A DNA stretch of 17,150 nt from Aureococcus anophagefferens (lineage: Eukaryota > Sar > Pelagophyceae > Pelagomonadales > Pelagomonadaceae): NCBI RefSeq assembly GCF_000186865.1, contig NW_008705600.1, forward strand, positions 138,058 to 155,207. Reading direction: 5' to 3'. The translations under genes were made by a program, and so were the position numbers. The notes beneath the pieces were generated by a model. It was not told where the DNA came from, did not search any database, and saw only the letters and a list, made by a program, of their open reading frames with translations. Below, piece after piece: positions 15,641 to 17,150 of the stretch (within the stretch, counting starts at the first letter, position 1; the number at the start of each line of letters is the position of its first letter).

Positions 15641-15742
15641 GCTCCGAGCTCTGCGGAGAAATCGAGCAGCCAATCGAGTGAATTCTTGGCTTGTGGCAAT
15701 TAGCGAAGAATTTAAGTCAAGGTGCATTTTGGCCTCGACGCG
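15641..15742. promoter_or_regulatory. 102-bp divergent promoter (acyl-CoA dehydrogenase / cytochrome c6A-like)
   Basis: Only 102 bp separate the two ATGs. The region is A/T-richer than its flanks and holds AGCCAAT (15668-15674), a CCAAT-box match, with its inverted partner TTGGCT at 15686-15691. It also holds TGTGGCAATT at 15692-15701, repeated in the divergent promoter at 4141-4150. No TATA box at a standard distance. Shared control of both genes is inferred. Confidence 0.5.
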
Positions 15743-16210
15743 ATGAGGCCAGCCTGGTGCCTCCTCGCCGCGTGCGCAGCGGCTCTGCGGCCGCCGCCGT
15801 GTCCTCGAAGCGCGCACGTCGCCCGCGACGCGGCATTACACGCGCCACCCGCCGGCGCGCGGCTCGCCGCCCTGTGCCTCGCGTGCGGTCTCGCGGCGGC
15901 GGCGCCGGCGCGCGCCGCCGACGGCGGCGCGATCTTCGAGGCCAAGTGCGCGGCGTGCCACGCGGGCGGCGGCAACATCGTCGCGCGCGGGAAGACGCTC
16001 GACCGCGCCGCGCTCGCCGCGAACGGCGTCGACGGCGCGGCGGCCGTCGCGGACCTCGTGTCCCTGGGCCGGCGCCAGATGCCGGGCTTCGGCGAGGCCT
16101 GCGCGCCCAAGGCCGCGTGCACCTTCGGCCCGCGCCTCGACGACGCGGCCGTCGCCGCCGTCGCCGCGTGGGTCGACGCGCGCGCGGACGACGGCGCGTG
16201 GGCGCGATGA
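15743..16210 (+). CDS. Cytochrome c6A-like thylakoid-lumen cytochrome
   Basis: ATG 15743, 155 residues, single exon. The leader fits three steps: a signal peptide (MRPAWCLLAACAAA), a plastid transit part beginning LRPPP, and a lumenal signal (LAALCLACGLAAAAPARA) cleaved before ADGGAIF. Mature part: haem-binding CAACH (69-73), GGGNIV, and the axial Met in RRQMPGFG (113). After the Met comes GEACAPKAACTFGPRLDD, an insertion with two Cys five residues apart (120 and 126), the hallmark of cytochrome c6A (loop insertion peptide with a disulphide). The Gln that raises redox potential in classical c6, eight residues before the Met, is Leu 105 here; c6A has a hydrophobic residue there. Classical c6 carries electrons from cytochrome b6f to photosystem I; c6A is too low in potential for that, and its role is unsettled. 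The stop is 35 bp from the facing gene's stop. Confidence 0.88.
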   Translation: MRPAWCLLAACAAALRPPPCPRSAHVARDAALHAPPAGARLAALCLACGLAAAAPARAADGGAIFEAKCAACHAGGGNIVARGKTLDRAALAANGVDGAAAVADLVSLGRRQMPGFGEACAPKAACTFGPRLDDAAVAAVAAWVDARADDGAWAR

Positions 16211-16245
16211 CCCCCTCATAAAAAAACCTTCCTATGTACAGCCCG

Positions 16246-16891
16246 TCAGCAGCAGGCGTCGTCGCGGACGAAGACGGACGTCGTCGAGACGGCCTCCCGC
16301 GTCTTGCGCTTGAGGAGGTCGTTGCGGACGACGTAGGCGCCGCCGCGGACGGTCCGCGTGATCGTCGAGACCGCGTCGTAGCCGACGTACTCCATGACCG
16401 TGACGATGGCGCCCGGCGGCGGCGGGTCCGCGGCGGCGTCCGGCGCGGGCGCGAGGGGCGGCCGCGCGCCGACGGCGGACCAGATGCGCACCTTCGAGCC
16501 GTCGATGGGGTGCGTGTCCTCCTGCTGGACGCCGTCCAAGCGGAGCCGCTGGACCTTGGACACGAGCGTCGTCACGGACTCCTCGGTCCAGTCGAGGCCG
16601 TCGCGCGATATGAGCTTGACGTTCGAGCTCCGGAGGAGCGTCTCCCGGATGACCCAGGGGATGCCGATGCCGAGGAGCTGGTCGCCCATGTGGTCCGACC
16701 GCTGCCGGTCGTTGACCCAGCGGCCGCTGAAGCCGCCCGGGTCGTCGCGCGCCGCGGGCCGGCTCGACGCCCGGCGCCGCGGCGACTCGAGGGCCGCGCG
16801 GGGCGCCGCGCGCTTCTGCCGGCCAAGCACGGCGAGCGAGAGCCGCGCGGGCCCGCCGGCGAGCGCGGCCGCGGCCCAGGCGAGGCCCGCG

Positions 16892-16922
<31 letters not shown>

Positions 16923-17150
16923 GCCGCGCGCCCGTGGCGAGCGCGGCGACGAGCGCGACGCCCGCGGCCGCGGCCGGCGCCGGCGCCGGCGGCCGCGGCG
17001 CGACGACGAGGTCCGCGGACCCGCGCGACGCGACGACGGCGCCGCGCCGCGCGGCGGCGACGTCGATGTCCAGGGCGTCGCCGCCCCGCAGCGTCACGCG
17101 GAACGACGCGCCGGCCGCGTCGACGGCCCAGGCCGCGGCCGCGCCGTGAC
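16246..17150 (-). CDS. Lipocalin/FABP-like protein with Ala-rich N-terminal part (5' end outside window)
   Basis: The frame is open from the right edge to TGA at 16248-16246, about 301 residues. Upstream part: AWAVDAAGASF, then GGDALDIDVAAARRGAVVAS, then two Ala-rich hydrophobic stretches that could be membrane segments but are partly encoded by a GGC repeat. C-terminal part, about 165 residues: GFSGRWVNDRQRSD, GIPWVIRETLLRSSNVKLIS, LDWTEESVTTLVSKVQRLRL, TVMEYVGYDAVSTITRTVRG and GAYVVRNDLL. This is a run of alternating beta-strands opening with a G-x-W motif after a short N-terminal turn, as in lipocalin/fatty-acid-binding barrels. It ends DDACC. The fold is an inference from pattern; the ligand is unknown. 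It converges with the cytochrome gene; the 35-bp gap contains TGTACA, which gives a UGUA element on both strands. Confidence 0.65.
16891..16918. repeat. GGC trinucleotide microsatellite
   Basis: Nine consecutive GGC units at 16891-16917 encode poly-Ala in the minus-strand lipocalin-like gene, inside the Ala-rich hydrophobic stretch. Length change would keep the frame. Confidence 0.9.

Noticed and set aside
1..17150. Bacterial-type systems, CRISPR arrays, rRNA and tRNA genes
   Set aside because: No spaced direct repeats, no cloverleaf and no operon structure seen; introns in core genes argue for nuclear eukaryotic DNA.

Overview
The window looks like nuclear DNA of a very GC-rich eukaryotic alga, most likely a stramenopile of the pelagophyte (Aureococcus-like) kind. 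The support is: spliceosomal introns inside conserved domains; a cytochrome c6-family protein with a tripartite (ER, plastid, thylakoid-lumen) leader; DUF285/BspA-type repeats; and two introns of about 200 bp that share sequence and carry possible 8-bp target duplications, as introner elements do. The lineage is an inference. No bacterial operon structure, CRISPR array, rRNA or tRNA was seen.

Left part (1-10692): seven genes in strictly alternating orientation. They are the 3' end of a folylpolyglutamate/dihydrofolate synthase (+), a 1097-residue fusion of ubiquitin-like fold, coiled coil, methyltransferase-like and SH3-like regions (-), a PKA-type AGC kinase with two tiny introns (+), an F-box-like protein (-), an AIG1/GIMAP-like GTPase (+), a secretory cyclophilin (-) and an exostosin/GT47-like type II membrane protein (+). 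Convergent pairs are almost touching: one pair of stop codons overlaps, and the others are 59 and 80 bp apart. Divergent pairs share gaps of 154-401 bp that must hold two promoters.

Middle (10693-13071): a gene-poor accessory stretch with low-complexity GC-rich DNA. A possible 3' end of a minus-strand gene lies at its left. At its centre are two DUF285 repeat arrays facing each other tail to tail, one on each strand, meeting at about 12305. This looks like an inversion breakpoint or assembly fold-back inside a repeat gene.

Right part (13072-17150): an unrecognised 280-residue protein (-), a mitochondrial isovaleryl-CoA-dehydrogenase-type enzyme in three exons (-), a cytochrome c6A-like lumenal protein (+) sharing a 102-bp divergent promoter with it, and a lipocalin/FABP-like protein (-) running off the right edge.

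The genes look like ordinary housekeeping and organelle genes packed tightly, not one pathway. The most notable items are the two related intron-forming elements in different genes, the c6A-type cytochrome, the inverted DUF285 locus and the unusual multidomain fusion protein.
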